Under the pieces are notes generated by a model, which saw only the letters and a program-made list of their open reading frames with translations, did not search any database and was not told the DNA's origin. A stretch of DNA of 64,000 nt from JAICJC01 sp963757605. GTDB taxonomy: Bacteria > Actinomycetota > Thermoleophilia > Gaiellales > JAICJC01. Shown here piece after piece: positions 32,495-41,828 of this stretch (position 1 is its first letter; every line of letters begins with the position of its first letter). Both the position numbers and the translations under genes were made by a program. Location: assembly GCA_963757605.1 (NCBI GenBank), contig CAVWSF010000005.1, positions 992,001-1,056,000 on the forward strand, given 5' to 3'.

Positions 32495-33700
32495 ATGCTG
32501 CGGAGGAGCCGGGAGACCTGGATCGTGTGGACGATCCTCGGAGTCGTCGTCGTGATCGACGCCGGCGCGATCGTGCTCGGCATCCTCGACCGCCATGTCC
32601 AGTCGCTCGCCGCGACGATCATGTTCTCGCCGACGACGATCGGCTTCGCCGCCTTCGGCGCGCTGATCGTATGGAGGCACCGGGCGCACTCGATCGGCTG
32701 GCTCTTCGTCGCCGTGGCGTTCTTCTTCTCGCTGTGCCACAACCTGGCGCAGAACTACGCCGTCTACACGCTGGCCGTCGATCCGGGCTCGCTGCCCGCC
32801 GGGAAGGCCTCGTTCTGGCTCGCGTCGACCGCCCTCGACACGGTCTACGTCGGCGCCATGCTGCTCCTGCTCCTGCTCTTCCCGAACGGGCGGCCGCTCA
32901 CCCCGCGCTGGCGCCCGGTGGTGGCCGCCGCGGTCGTAGCGACCCTCTGCGGGCTGTCCCGAGGCGGCCTCGACTTCACCTTCTCGCGGCCGCTCCAGGC
33001 GTACCACAACCCGATCGCCGCGTCCGGGAGCCTTGAGACGGCCCTGAAGGTGGTAGAGGCACTCGGATTTCCGTTCACCGTCGTCGCGCTTCTCGGCGGC
33101 TTCGCGTCGATGGTGCTGCGGTTCCGCCGCTCGGCCGGCGTCGAGCGCCAGCAGATGAAGTGGGTGGTCGCGGGCGTCCTCATCTGGTTCGTCGTGTTCG
33201 CCGCGAGCCTCCCGCTGTCGGCGGCCGGCATGAACGAATTCGAGGCCCTGCCGTTCGCCCTGTCGATCGTCCTCTTCCCCGCGGTCATGGGCTTCGCGAT
33301 TCTGCGCTACCGCCTGTACGACATCGATCTGGTGATCCGAAGGACGCTGGTCTACACCTGCCTCATAACGGTCCTGGGCGCCCTCTACCTGGGCGGGATC
33401 GCCCTCCTCGGCTCGCTCTCACGCTCCGCCACGGGCCAGTCGAGCGAGGTCGCCGCCGCCGTCTCGACGCTGGCCGTCGCCGTCGCGTTCCAGCCGCTGC
33501 GGCGCAGGATCCAGCGCGCGATCGACCGCCGCTTCTCGCGCCGCATCGTCGACGCCGAGACCGCGATGCGCACGTTCTCCGGGCACCTGCGCGAGGAGGT
33601 CGACCTGGACGCCCTCTGCAGCGAGCTGCTCGGCGTGGTCGAGCAGACCTTCCAGCCCCACCACGCGAGCGTGTGGCTCAGACCGCCGGAGCAGGCGTAG
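32495..33700 (+). CDS. Multi-TM sensor-like protein without kinase domain (paralogue E)
   Basis: The 401-residue protein has about eight membrane helices, then a cytoplasmic tail. Diagnostic segments are LRYRLYDIDLVIRRTLVYTC, VAFQPLRRRIQRAIDRRFSR and, at the end, HHASVWLRPPE. In other bacteria this architecture is the N-terminal half of sensor histidine kinases; here it stops before any DHp or ATPase domain. It is the lone member of a family whose other four copies form a tandem array at 44.1-49.0 kb. Its 3' end overlaps glcF by 23 bp in the convergent direction. Confidence 0.78.
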   Translation: MLRRSRETWIVWTILGVVVVIDAGAIVLGILDRHVQSLAATIMFSPTTIGFAAFGALIVWRHRAHSIGWLFVAVAFFFSLCHNLAQNYAVYTLAVDPGSLPAGKASFWLASTALDTVYVGAMLLLLLLFPNGRPLTPRWRPVVAAAVVATLCGLSRGGLDFTFSRPLQAYHNPIAASGSLETALKVVEALGFPFTVVALLGGFASMVLRFRRSAGVERQQMKWVVAGVLIWFVVFAASLPLSAAGMNEFEALPFALSIVLFPAVMGFAILRYRLYDIDLVIRRTLVYTCLITVLGALYLGGIALLGSLSRSATGQSSEVAAAVSTLAVAVAFQPLRRRIQRAIDRRFSRRIVDAETAMRTFSGHLREEVDLDALCSELLGVVEQTFQPHHASVWLRPPEQA

Positions 33701-34889
33701 CGGCAGCCGTCACGGATTCGGCGACCAGCTCGGCCGGGTGCACGATCCGCAGGTCGCCGCGGCCGAGGCGGCGCAGGGCCGCCTGAAGCTGGACCGCGCA
33801 GCCGGGGTTGGCGGTCGCGACGACGTCGGGCTCGGCCGCCAGGATCGCGCGCGCCTTCCGCTCCCCCAGCTCGCGCGCGGTGCGAGGCTGGACGAGGTTG
33901 TAGATCCCGGCCGAGCCGCAGCAGGTGCCGGCGGCCTCGATCTCGACCAGCTCGACACCGGGGATGGCGCGCAGGAGCGCGCGCGGCTGCGCGGCGACGC
34001 CCTGGGCATGGTTCAGGTGGCAGGCGTCCTGGTAGACGACCCGGGTGGACGGGAGCGGCGCGCGCTTGGCCGCCGGCCCGAGCTCGGCCAGGGCTTCGGT
34101 CACGTCGCGCACGGCGGCGGCGAACCGGCGCGCATCGTCGGTGCCGAGCAGCTCGCCGTAGCCCTTCATCGCCGAACCGCACCCGGCGGCTGTGACGACG
34201 ATCCGGTCGTGGCCCGCGAACGCCGCGACCGTCGCGGCCGCCCGCCGGCGCGCCTCCCGCTCGCGGCCGGCGTGGAGCGCGAGCGCGCCGCAGCAGCCGG
34301 CGCCGGCGGGGATCACGACCTCGCAGCCGTCCGCCGCGAGCGCCTGCGCGGCGGCGCGGTTCACACGGCCGAAGAGCGCGCGCTGGACACAGCCTTCGAG
34401 CAGGGCCGCGGTCATCCGCCGCTCGCCGGCTGCGGGCGTCGTCCGCTCGGGCCTGGCGCGGAGGTCGGCCCGCGACACGCGCGGTGCCAGCGCGAAGGGG
34501 CGGATCCCGAGCGCGAGTGGCCAGGAGAGCGCGCGCAGGAGCCGCGGCCGCGGCACCGTGGCGAAGATCGCGGCGTCGAGCATCCGGGCCCGGGCGCCGC
34601 GAGGCGCACGCTCGCGCCGCTCGGCCCGGGTGCGCTCGATCAGGAGGTCGTAGCGAACCCCGCTCGGGCAGGCCGGGACACACGCCATGCAGCCCAGGCA
34701 GCGGTCGAAGTGGCGTGCCGGCGCCGGCCCCCACTCCAGCTCGCCGGCCTCGAGCAGGTGCATCAGGTGGATGCGGCCGCGCGGCGAGTCGGACTCGTCG
34801 CCCCAGAGCGTGTACGTGGGACAGGCCGGCAGGCAGAAGCCGCAGTGCACGCAGGTGTCGAGCAGCTCGCGTGTCGAGGCCTCAGCCAC
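33678..34889 (-). CDS. glcF: Glycolate oxidase iron-sulfur subunit
   Basis: This 403-residue subunit has two 4Fe-4S motifs, CVHCGFCLPACPTY and CLGCMACVPACPSG, and two CCG domains, GAGCCGALALH and AGTCCGSAGIYN. It passes electrons from the flavin subunits to the membrane quinone pool. GTG 34889 overlaps the end of glcE by 8 bp. It is the last gene of a glcD-glcE-glcF operon. Confidence 0.93.
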   Translation of the reverse strand: MAEASTRELLDTCVHCGFCLPACPTYTLWGDESDSPRGRIHLMHLLEAGELEWGPAPARHFDRCLGCMACVPACPSGVRYDLLIERTRAERRERAPRGARARMLDAAIFATVPRPRLLRALSWPLALGIRPFALAPRVSRADLRARPERTTPAAGERRMTAALLEGCVQRALFGRVNRAAAQALAADGCEVVIPAGAGCCGALALHAGREREARRRAAATVAAFAGHDRIVVTAAGCGSAMKGYGELLGTDDARRFAAAVRDVTEALAELGPAAKRAPLPSTRVVYQDACHLNHAQGVAAQPRALLRAIPGVELVEIEAAGTCCGSAGIYNLVQPRTARELGERKARAILAAEPDVVATANPGCAVQLQAALRRLGRGDLRIVHPAELVAESVTAAATPAPAV

Positions 34890-35652
34890 CGAACGCCTCC
34901 ACCACCCGCTGCTCGAGGGCATGAAAAATTGGGGTCTGACCCCGTTTTTTCACGTCGGCGTGGAGGATGCCGCGGGCCAGGCGGCCGACAAGGCGGGTCG
35001 CGCCCGCCGCGCGGAGGTCGTCGATGGCGGCGGGGACGGCGGCCGGGAGCGAGCGATGCGCGGGCAGGCCGGCGGCCAGCTCGCGGTGCTCGGCCCAGAG
35101 CGGCTCGTCGTCGACGACGATCTCGCCGCCGACCAGCGCCTGCGCCTGCTCGGCCAGCTCCGCCGCGGCCGGGCTCTCGAAGCGGACGAGCATGTGGCCC
35201 GGCGGCCAGGCGTACTCCACGCACGCCGGCCGGAGCGGCTCGAGGACGAGAGGATCGGAGGGCTCTCCGACGACGGTGCGCGTGGCAGCCGGAAGCGGGT
35301 GCAGCCGCAGGCAGGCCCGCACGATCTCGCCCAGCCTGCCCTCCGCACCCGTGGCGAGCCTGGGCAGGTCGTAGCCGGCGACGTTCTTGACGACCCGGCC
35401 GCCGCCGTGGACGACCGAGCCGTCCGCCAGGCGCAGCGCCACGCCGAGCAGGAGGTCGCGGGGCGGGCCGTAGCCGTGCGCGCGGGGGCCGGTGACGGCC
35501 GCCGAGAACGCCTCGGCCACCGTGCGCCGCTCCGCGCCGGGCGGGTCGAGGGCCAGCATCTGGCCGCGCTCCGCCAGCGTCCGGCCGAGGTCGCCGAGCG
35601 TGACGGTGCCGTCGACGACGGCCGTCAGGTCGCCGGGCTCGTGCTCGATCAG
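34882..35652 (-). CDS. glcE: Glycolate oxidase FAD-binding subunit, short form with repeat-encoded tail
   Basis: The protein of about 256 residues has the FAD-binding PCMH-type segment GPRAHGYGPPRDLLLGVALR with GGGRVVKNVAGYDLPRLATG, typical of GlcE. It is shorter than E. coli GlcE. The C-terminal tail contains VKKRGQTPIFHAL, which is read from a family B palindrome (34922-34952). No ATG, GTG or TTG is found at the expected start; CTG 35652, overlapping the glcD stop (CTGA), is my best guess, and GTG 35718 is an alternative. Confidence 0.8.
   Translation of the reverse strand: MIEHEPGDLTAVVDGTVTLGDLGRTLAERGQMLALDPPGAERRTVAEAFSAAVTGPRAHGYGPPRDLLLGVALRLADGSVVHGGGRVVKNVAGYDLPRLATGAEGRLGEIVRACLRLHPLPAATRTVVGEPSDPLVLEPLRPACVEYAWPPGHMLVRFESPAAAELAEQAQALVGGEIVVDDEPLWAEHRELAAGLPAHRSLPAAVPAAIDDLRAAGATRLVGRLARGILHADVKKRGQTPIFHALEQRVVEAFGG
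34922..34952. repeat. Family B palindrome, copy 3, inside the glcE coding end
   Basis: The 31-bp element has T/A-run arms around GGGGTCTGACCCC, begins TGAAAA and ends TTTTCA. It is the reverse complement of the copy at 17479-17509 with one change. Here it is in frame with glcE and adds about 10 residues. Confidence 0.88.
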
Positions 35653-37082
35653 AACCGCTCCGCCACCCCCTCGCGCTCCAGCGGATGGCGCCGGTAGGGG
35701 CCGGGCACCTCGCCGCACAGACGCGGCGTCGGCAGGAGCTTCCCCGGGTTGCAGAGCCCGTCCGGGTCGAACGCCGCCCGCAGCCGCTCCATGGCCCGCA
35801 CGTCGCCCTCCGAGAACATCCACGGCATCGAGCACACCTTGTCGACGCCGATCCCGTGCTCGCCGGTGAGCGAGCCGCCCGCCTCGACGCACGCCTCCAG
35901 GATCTCGGCGGCGAGCCGCTCGGCCCGCTCCGCCTCGCCCTCGACGGCGGCGTCGTAGAGCACGAGCGGGTGCAGGTTCCCGTCGCCCGCGTGGAACACG
36001 TTCCCGACCCGAAGGTCGTACCTCCGCGACAGCTCCTCGATCCGGCGCAGCGTCTGCGGGAGGCGCGTGCGGGGGACGACGCCATCCTGCACGTAGTAGT
36101 CGGGGCTCACCCGGCCCATCGCTGCGAACGCGGCCTTGCGCCCGTACCAGAGCGTGGCCCGCTCCTCGTCGTCCTGGGCGACCCGCACCTCGGAGGCGGC
36201 GCCGGCCGCGCAGAGCTCCTCGACCCGCGCAAGGCTCAGTGCCACCTCGGCGGCCGGGCCGTCGAGCTCGACGAGCAGCACGGCGCCGGCGTCGCGCGGC
36301 AGCCCGGCGTGGACGGCGTCCTCGGCGGCCTGGATCGTGAGCGCGTCCATCATCTCGACCGCGGCCGGGACGATCCCGGCACCGATGATCGCCGAGACGA
36401 CCTCGCCGGCGGCGTCGGTCGACGGGAAGGCGGCGAGCAGCGTCTCGACCCGCTGCGGCCTGGGGACGACGCGCACCACGACCTCGGTGGCGATCCCGAG
36501 CGTGCCCTCCGAGCCGACGAACACGCCGGCCAGGTCGAGCGCGCCGTCGCGCTCGAGCCGGACCGTCTCGCCGTCGGCGAGCACGACCAGGAGCTCCTGC
36601 ACGTGCGTCGAGGTGAAGCCGTACTTCAGGCAGTGGGCGCCGCCGGAGTTCTCGGCGACGTTGCCGCCGATCGTGCACACCTGCTGGCTCGACGGGTCGG
36701 GCGCGTAGAAGAGCCCGTGGCGGGCGACGGCGCGGGTCACGTGGAGGTTCGTGACGCCGGGCTGGACGCGCACGCGCCGGTTCGGCACGTCGACCTCGAG
36801 GATCGCGTTCATGCGTGCCAGGCCGATCACGATGCCCTCTGCAACGGGCACCGCGCCGCCGGACAGCCCGGTCCCCGCGCCGCGGGCGACGAACGGGGCG
36901 CCGTGCCGGCGGCACACGCGCACGGCGGCCTGCACCTCCTCGGTCGAGCGGGGCAGGACCACGGCCTGCGGCACGGCTCGGTGGCCGGTGAGGCCGTCGC
37001 ACTCGTAGGTGCGAAGCTCCGCGGGCTCCGAGAGGACGGCGTCCGCGCCGAGAGCGCGCTCGAGGTCGGCGACGAGGCTCAC
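35649..37082 (-). CDS. glcD: Glycolate oxidase catalytic FAD subunit
   Basis: This 477-residue flavoprotein has the FAD PCMH motif GAPFVARGAGTGLSGGAVPV, PDPSSQQVCTIGGNVAENSG and VFVGSEGTLGIATEVVVRVV. The C-terminal NVFHAGDGNLHPLVLYD and TGEHGIGVDK carry the metal and substrate His residues. It oxidises glycolate (or D-lactate) to glyoxylate. It is the first gene of glcDEF. The operon continues from aconitase with a 24-bp gap, so aconitase may be co-transcribed upstream. Confidence 0.94.
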   Translation of the reverse strand: MSLVADLERALGADAVLSEPAELRTYECDGLTGHRAVPQAVVLPRSTEEVQAAVRVCRRHGAPFVARGAGTGLSGGAVPVAEGIVIGLARMNAILEVDVPNRRVRVQPGVTNLHVTRAVARHGLFYAPDPSSQQVCTIGGNVAENSGGAHCLKYGFTSTHVQELLVVLADGETVRLERDGALDLAGVFVGSEGTLGIATEVVVRVVPRPQRVETLLAAFPSTDAAGEVVSAIIGAGIVPAAVEMMDALTIQAAEDAVHAGLPRDAGAVLLVELDGPAAEVALSLARVEELCAAGAASEVRVAQDDEERATLWYGRKAAFAAMGRVSPDYYVQDGVVPRTRLPQTLRRIEELSRRYDLRVGNVFHAGDGNLHPLVLYDAAVEGEAERAERLAAEILEACVEAGGSLTGEHGIGVDKVCSMPWMFSEGDVRAMERLRAAFDPDGLCNPGKLLPTPRLCGEVPGPYRRHPLEREGVAERF

Positions 37083-37106
37083 GGGGTCAGCGTACCGCCG
37101 CGCCTC

Positions 37107-39635
37107 CTACACGAGCTGCTTCATGACCATCTGCAGCAGTCCGCCGTCCCGGTAGACCTTGACGTCGGCCGGGGCGTCGAGCCTGGCCAGGCACGTGAAC
37201 GAGCGCTCGCCGCCGTTCACCCCGACCTCGACCTGCGAGCCGACGTCGAGCTGGCCCAGGCCGCGGATCGTGAAGGTCTCGGTGCCGTCGAGCCCGAGGC
37301 TCTCGGCCGACTCGCCGTCGGCGAACTGGAGCGGGATCACGCCGAGCGCGACCAGGTTCGTGCGGTGGATGCGCTCGTAGCTCTGGGCGATGACCGCCCG
37401 CACGCCCAGGAGCGCCGAGCCCTTCGCGGCCCAGTCGCGCGAGCTGCCCGAGCCGTACTCGCGGCCGGCGATGACGACGAGCGGCACGCCCTCTTCGCCG
37501 TAGCGCTGGGCGGCGTCGTAGATCGTCATCTCCTCGCCCGACGGCAGGTGGCGGGTGAATCCGCCCTCGCGCTCGACGAGCGCGTTTCTGAGGCGGATGT
37601 TGGCGAACGTCCCCCGCACCATCACCTCGTGGTTTCCGCGGCGGGCGCCGTACGAGTTGAAGGCGCGCGGCTCGACGCCGTGCTCGACCAGCCACTGCCC
37701 GGCCGGCGTGGCGGGCGCGAACGCGCCCGCGGGCGAGATGTGGTCGGTCGTCACGGAGTCGCCGAGGAGCGCCAGTACGCGCGCGTCCACGATGTCGGAC
37801 AGGTCGGCGTCGTGCGAGAAGAAGGCCGCCTCGCGGACGTACGTGGACTCCGGATCCCAGGCGTAGAGCTCGCCCTCGGGCACCGGCAGGCTCCGCCAGC
37901 GCTCGTCCCCCTCGAAGATGCGGCCGTACTCGTCGGTGAAGAGGTCGGGCGAGAAGGAGGCGGCAAGCGCCGCGCTCACCTCGTCCGCCGTCGGCCACAC
38001 GTCGCGCAGGAAGACGGGCCCGTCGCTTCCCTCGCCCAGCGGCTCGGACGTGAGGTCGGCGTTCACCGTGCCCGCGAGGGCGAATGCGACGACGAGCGGC
38101 GGCGACGCCAGGTAGTTGGCGCGGACGGCCGGGTGGATGCGGGCCTCGAAGTTGCGGTTGCCCGAGAGCACCGCCGCCACCTTGAGGTCGTCGCGCTCGA
38201 TGGCGCCGGCGACGTCCTCGGGCAGCGGCCCGGAGTTCCCGATGCAGGTGGTGCAGCCAAAGCCGACCAGGTTGAAGCCGAGCGCCTCGAGCGGCTCCAT
38301 AAGCGCAGCCTTGCGCAGGTAGCCGATCACGACCCGGGAGCCGGGCGCCAGGCTGGTCTTCACCCAGGGCTTCGTCGTGAGGCCGCGCTCGACGGCCTTC
38401 CGCGCCACCAGCCCGGCCGCCACCATGAGGGCCGGATTCGAGGTGTTCGTGCACGACGTGATGGCCGAGATCACGACCGAGCCGTCGCCGAGGCCGTTGC
38501 CGTTCCGCCCGGCGCCGAACGCGTCAGTGAAGCTGTCGCCGACCCGCGGCAGCGGCACGCGGTCCTGCGGGCGACGGGGACCGGCCAGGCTCGGCTCGAC
38601 GCCGGAGAGGTCGAAGTCGAGCGTCTCGGTGAAGGCCGGCTCGGGCTCCGCGCCGGTGCGGAAGAGGCCCTGCTCCTTGGTGTAGCGCTCGACCAGCTGG
38701 ACATGGTCGGGCGCGCGGCCGGTGTCGCGCAGGTAGCGCAGCGTCTCGTCGTCGACCGGGAACGTCGAGGCGGTCGCGCCGAACTCCGGCGACATGTTCG
38801 AGATGGTGGCCCGGTCGGCGACGGTGAGCGAGCCGAGGCCGGGGCCGAAGAACTCGATGAACTTGCCAACGACGCCGTGCCTTCGCAGGCGCTCGGTCAT
38901 GGTGAGCACGAGGTCGGTGGCCGTGACGCCGCTCTGGAGGGCGCCGGAGAGGCGCACGCCGGTCACCTGCGGCGCGGTCATGTAGATCGGCTGGCCCAGC
39001 ATGACGGCCTCGGCCTCGATCCCGCCGACGCCCCAGCCGAGCACGCCGAGTGCGTTGATCATTGTCGTGTGCGAGTCGGTGCCGACGAGCGTGTCGGGCA
39101 TCGCGACGCCGTCGCGCACCGCGACGACGGAGCCCAGGTACTCGAGGTTCACCTGGTGCACGATCCCCATCCCCGGCGGGACGACGCGGAAGTTCCTGAA
39201 CGCCCCCTGCGCCCAGCGCAGGAGCGCGTACCGTTCGCCGTTTCGCTCGTACTCGTGCTCGATGTTGCGCTCGTAGGCGGCGCCGGAGCCGAAGGCGTCG
39301 ACCTGCACGGAGTGGTCGACCACGAGATCGACGGGCACCTGCGGGTCGACGCGGGATGGGTCGCCGCCGCGGCGGGCGACGGCCGAGCGGAGCGCCGCCA
39401 GGTCGACGACTGCCGGCACGCCGGTCAGGTCCTGCATGATGACCCGGGCGGGCATGAACGCGAGCTGCGCGCCCTCAGCCGGCGCCGGCCAGTTGGCCAG
39501 CGCCCGCACGTCGGCGTCGGTGACGTGCTCGGTGCCGGCCCGGCGCACGAGGTTCTCGAGGAGGACGCAGACGGTGTACGGGAGCCGGGACGGGTCCGCC
39601 ACGGAGTCGATGCGATGGATCACCTCGTCCGCCAC
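37107..39635 (-). CDS. acnA: Aconitate hydratase A
   Basis: The 842-residue enzyme isomerises citrate to isocitrate. 4Fe-4S cysteines are in ITSCTNTSNP (about residue 404) and GFGCTTCIGNSG (about 470). Other signatures are LVGTDSHTTMINALGVLGWG and, in the swivel domain, REYGSGSSRDWAAKG with the catalytic Ser. It lies just before glcDEF; together they feed the TCA cycle and glyoxylate metabolism. ATG 39635 begins MADEVIHRIDSVADP. It is slightly shorter than the typical 890-930 residues, mainly at the N terminus. Confidence 0.95.
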   Translation of the reverse strand: MADEVIHRIDSVADPSRLPYTVCVLLENLVRRAGTEHVTDADVRALANWPAPAEGAQLAFMPARVIMQDLTGVPAVVDLAALRSAVARRGGDPSRVDPQVPVDLVVDHSVQVDAFGSGAAYERNIEHEYERNGERYALLRWAQGAFRNFRVVPPGMGIVHQVNLEYLGSVVAVRDGVAMPDTLVGTDSHTTMINALGVLGWGVGGIEAEAVMLGQPIYMTAPQVTGVRLSGALQSGVTATDLVLTMTERLRRHGVVGKFIEFFGPGLGSLTVADRATISNMSPEFGATASTFPVDDETLRYLRDTGRAPDHVQLVERYTKEQGLFRTGAEPEPAFTETLDFDLSGVEPSLAGPRRPQDRVPLPRVGDSFTDAFGAGRNGNGLGDGSVVISAITSCTNTSNPALMVAAGLVARKAVERGLTTKPWVKTSLAPGSRVVIGYLRKAALMEPLEALGFNLVGFGCTTCIGNSGPLPEDVAGAIERDDLKVAAVLSGNRNFEARIHPAVRANYLASPPLVVAFALAGTVNADLTSEPLGEGSDGPVFLRDVWPTADEVSAALAASFSPDLFTDEYGRIFEGDERWRSLPVPEGELYAWDPESTYVREAAFFSHDADLSDIVDARVLALLGDSVTTDHISPAGAFAPATPAGQWLVEHGVEPRAFNSYGARRGNHEVMVRGTFANIRLRNALVEREGGFTRHLPSGEEMTIYDAAQRYGEEGVPLVVIAGREYGSGSSRDWAAKGSALLGVRAVIAQSYERIHRTNLVALGVIPLQFADGESAESLGLDGTETFTIRGLGQLDVGSQVEVGVNGGERSFTCLARLDAPADVKVYRDGGLLQMVMKQLV

Positions 39636-39655
39636 ACCCGCAGCCTAGCTCCGGC

Positions 39656-41083
39656 CTATCGCAATACGCCGCGGAGCGCCGCCCGGGCGGCGTGCCAGCC
39701 GCACATCCCGTGGACACCGCCGCCCGGCGGCGTCGACGACGAGCACAGGAAGATGCGGGGATCCGGCGTGGCGTGCGGCGCCGGCCGAAGCGCCGGCCGG
39801 GCCAGGAGCTGGCGCAGGTCGGCCAGCCCGCCGTTGATGTCGCCGCCCACGTAGTTGGGGTTCTTGGCCTCGACCTGCGCCGGGCCCATCGAGTGGCGGG
39901 CCGCCACGACGTCGCGGAAGCCGGGCGCGAACCGCTCGATCTGACGCTCGATCGCGTCGGTCATGTCGACCGCCGACCCGTTCGGGACGTGGCAGTAGGC
40001 CCACAGCGTGTGCGCCCCCGCCGGTGCCCGGGCCGGGTCGAAGAGGCTCTGCTGGGCGACGAGCACGTAGGGGCGGCTCGGTGTCGCGCCCGCGGCGACC
40101 TGGGCCTCGGAGGCGGCCAGCTCGGCGGCCGTCCCGCCGACGTGGACTGTGCCGGCCCTGCTGCACTCGGCCGCCTCCCACGGGACGGGCTCGCGCAGCG
40201 CGTAGTCCACCTTGAACACGCCCGGTCCGTACCGAAACCGCGCGAGCGCGCGCCGGTAGCGGCCCGAGAAGCGCCCGTCCGCGATCTGAAGCAGCGCCCG
40301 CGGCGTCACGTCGAGGAGCACGGCCCGGGCGGGAGGCAGCTCCCGCAGCGACGCGACGGGGCGGCCGGTCTCGATCTCTCCGCCCAGCGAGCGAAGGAGC
40401 GATGCCATCGCGTCGGAGATCGCCCGCGACCCGCCCGCGGCCACCGGCCAGCCGACGGCGTGCGCCAGCATGACGAGCAGGAGCGCGAAGGCCCCGGTCC
40501 CGGGCGCGGTGAGCGGCCGCATCGAGTGGGCGGCGTTCCCGGCGAGGAGCGCGCGGGCCGGCTCGCCGGCGAACCTGCCGCGGGCGAGGCCCGACACGGA
40601 GCGCAGGCCGTGCGCGGCGAAGCGGGCGGCGGGGATCGGGTGCCGCGGCGGGCGGAGCGGCGGGCCGAGCAGGAGGTCGGCGAGCGCCTCCCGGTCGCGG
40701 ACGAGCGGGCCCAGCAGCCGCTCGTAGGCGGCGCCGTCGGCGCCGAGGCCGGCCGCCGTCTCGGCCACCGACCGGTGAAGCGCGACCGCTCGGCCGCCGT
40801 CGAGCGGATGCGCGAGCGGGAGGTCGGGGTGGATCACCGCGAGGCCGTGCTCGGCCAGCGGCAGCGACGCCAGAAACGGCGAGCCGATCAGGAGCGGGTG
40901 CACCGCCGAGCAGACGTCGTGCAGGTGTCCGGGTAGCGTGAGCTCCTCGGTGCGGGTGCCGCCGCCGATGGCCGGCTCCCCCTCGATAACCCGCACCGAG
41001 CGCCCCGCCTGCGCGAGCGCGATCGCCGCCGCCAGGCCGTTGGGGCCCGCACCGACGACGATCGCGTCCAGAACGTCAGGCAC
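39656..41083 (-). CDS. CrtI-like FAD-dependent oxidoreductase
   Basis: The 475-residue protein has an N-terminal dinucleotide site VVGAGPNGLAAAIALAQAGR and GEPAIGGGTRTEELTLPG. The C-terminal FLCSSSTPPGGGVHGMCG is characteristic of phytoene desaturase/retinol saturase-like proteins. The substrate is unknown; no other carotenoid gene is here. It is the last gene in the long minus-strand operon that begins with the four sensor-like proteins and overlaps the preceding gene by 8 bp, so it may be an output of that system. Confidence 0.85.
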   Translation of the reverse strand: MPDVLDAIVVGAGPNGLAAAIALAQAGRSVRVIEGEPAIGGGTRTEELTLPGHLHDVCSAVHPLLIGSPFLASLPLAEHGLAVIHPDLPLAHPLDGGRAVALHRSVAETAAGLGADGAAYERLLGPLVRDREALADLLLGPPLRPPRHPIPAARFAAHGLRSVSGLARGRFAGEPARALLAGNAAHSMRPLTAPGTGAFALLLVMLAHAVGWPVAAGGSRAISDAMASLLRSLGGEIETGRPVASLRELPPARAVLLDVTPRALLQIADGRFSGRYRRALARFRYGPGVFKVDYALREPVPWEAAECSRAGTVHVGGTAAELAASEAQVAAGATPSRPYVLVAQQSLFDPARAPAGAHTLWAYCHVPNGSAVDMTDAIERQIERFAPGFRDVVAARHSMGPAQVEAKNPNYVGGDINGGLADLRQLLARPALRPAPHATPDPRIFLCSSSTPPGGGVHGMCGWHAARAALRGVLR

Positions 41084-41810
41084 GCTTGAACGGCCTGGTC
41101 ATGAGCCTCATCGGCGCCATGGCCGTGTACATACCCGACCGGATGCCGGCGTTGTGCCGGACGTTCCCGGCCTTCCCCCACTGGCGGCGGCGGTCGACGC
41201 ACACGTTCTCGATGGTCACGTCGCCCTCGACGCCGAACGCCGCGGCCAGCGACGTGAGCGTGTGCGCCCAGTGGCGGTCCTCCTGCCGGTGCCCGCCGAA
41301 CGTCATCCCCATCTCATAGAGCGGGTCGGAGGCCCGCATGAGGACGTGCGCCTGCGCGGCCGTCACACCGCCGTCGTCGAACGCGCTGAACGTGATCCAG
41401 CCGGCGAACATGTGCCCCTCCGGCGTCATCAGCGTGAACGACTCGTCGTCGGCATAGAGGACGAGAACGCCGGTCGAGAGCTTGAGCCCGCCCGGCATGG
41501 TCAGGGCGAGCACCGCCACCTCGCCGGGCGCGATGCCGGCCAGGGGTGCGAAGAAGCGGTTGCCCTTCGGCCAGAACGTGGGGAAGTCCCGCTTCCACAC
41601 CTCGATGACCTCCGCCGGGCGGACGTCGGCTCCCTCGAGGCGGATGCGGTAGGTCTTCTGCCACATCCTGCCGAACCCCTGCACCGGCGAGGTGGGGCGG
41701 CGCCCGGCCACGTTGATCCCCGACGACCCGGGCTCGACGCCCGTCACTTCGAGATGGGCGACCGGCTTCGCCCAGGCGTCGCCGTCGCGCTGTGCGCGCT
41801 TCTCGGTCAT
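41076..41810 (-). CDS. Unknown protein in the partner-switch operon
   Basis: The 244-residue soluble protein is beta-rich, with segments such as IRLEGADVRPAEVIEVWKRD, KLSTGVLVLYADDESFTLMT and HMFAGWITFSAFDDGGVTAA. A START-like lipid-binding fold is possible but I cannot assign a family. ATG 41810 lies 18 bp after the STAS gene and the end overlaps the CrtI-like gene by 8 bp. It is conserved enough in layout to be a real gene and is likely functionally tied to the oxidoreductase. Confidence 0.7.
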   Translation of the reverse strand: MTEKRAQRDGDAWAKPVAHLEVTGVEPGSSGINVAGRRPTSPVQGFGRMWQKTYRIRLEGADVRPAEVIEVWKRDFPTFWPKGNRFFAPLAGIAPGEVAVLALTMPGGLKLSTGVLVLYADDESFTLMTPEGHMFAGWITFSAFDDGGVTAAQAHVLMRASDPLYEMGMTFGGHRQEDRHWAHTLTSLAAAFGVEGDVTIENVCVDRRRQWGKAGNVRHNAGIRSGMYTAMAPMRLMTRPFKRA

Positions 41811-41828
41811 GGTGTCGTTCCTTTCTGG

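Noticed and set aside
35685..39854. Very long plus-strand open frame (about 1389 codons) opposite glcD and acnA
   Set aside because: It is antisense to well-supported enzymes, has repetitive Arg/His/Asp-rich translation and no recognisable domain; long antisense frames are expected at this GC content.
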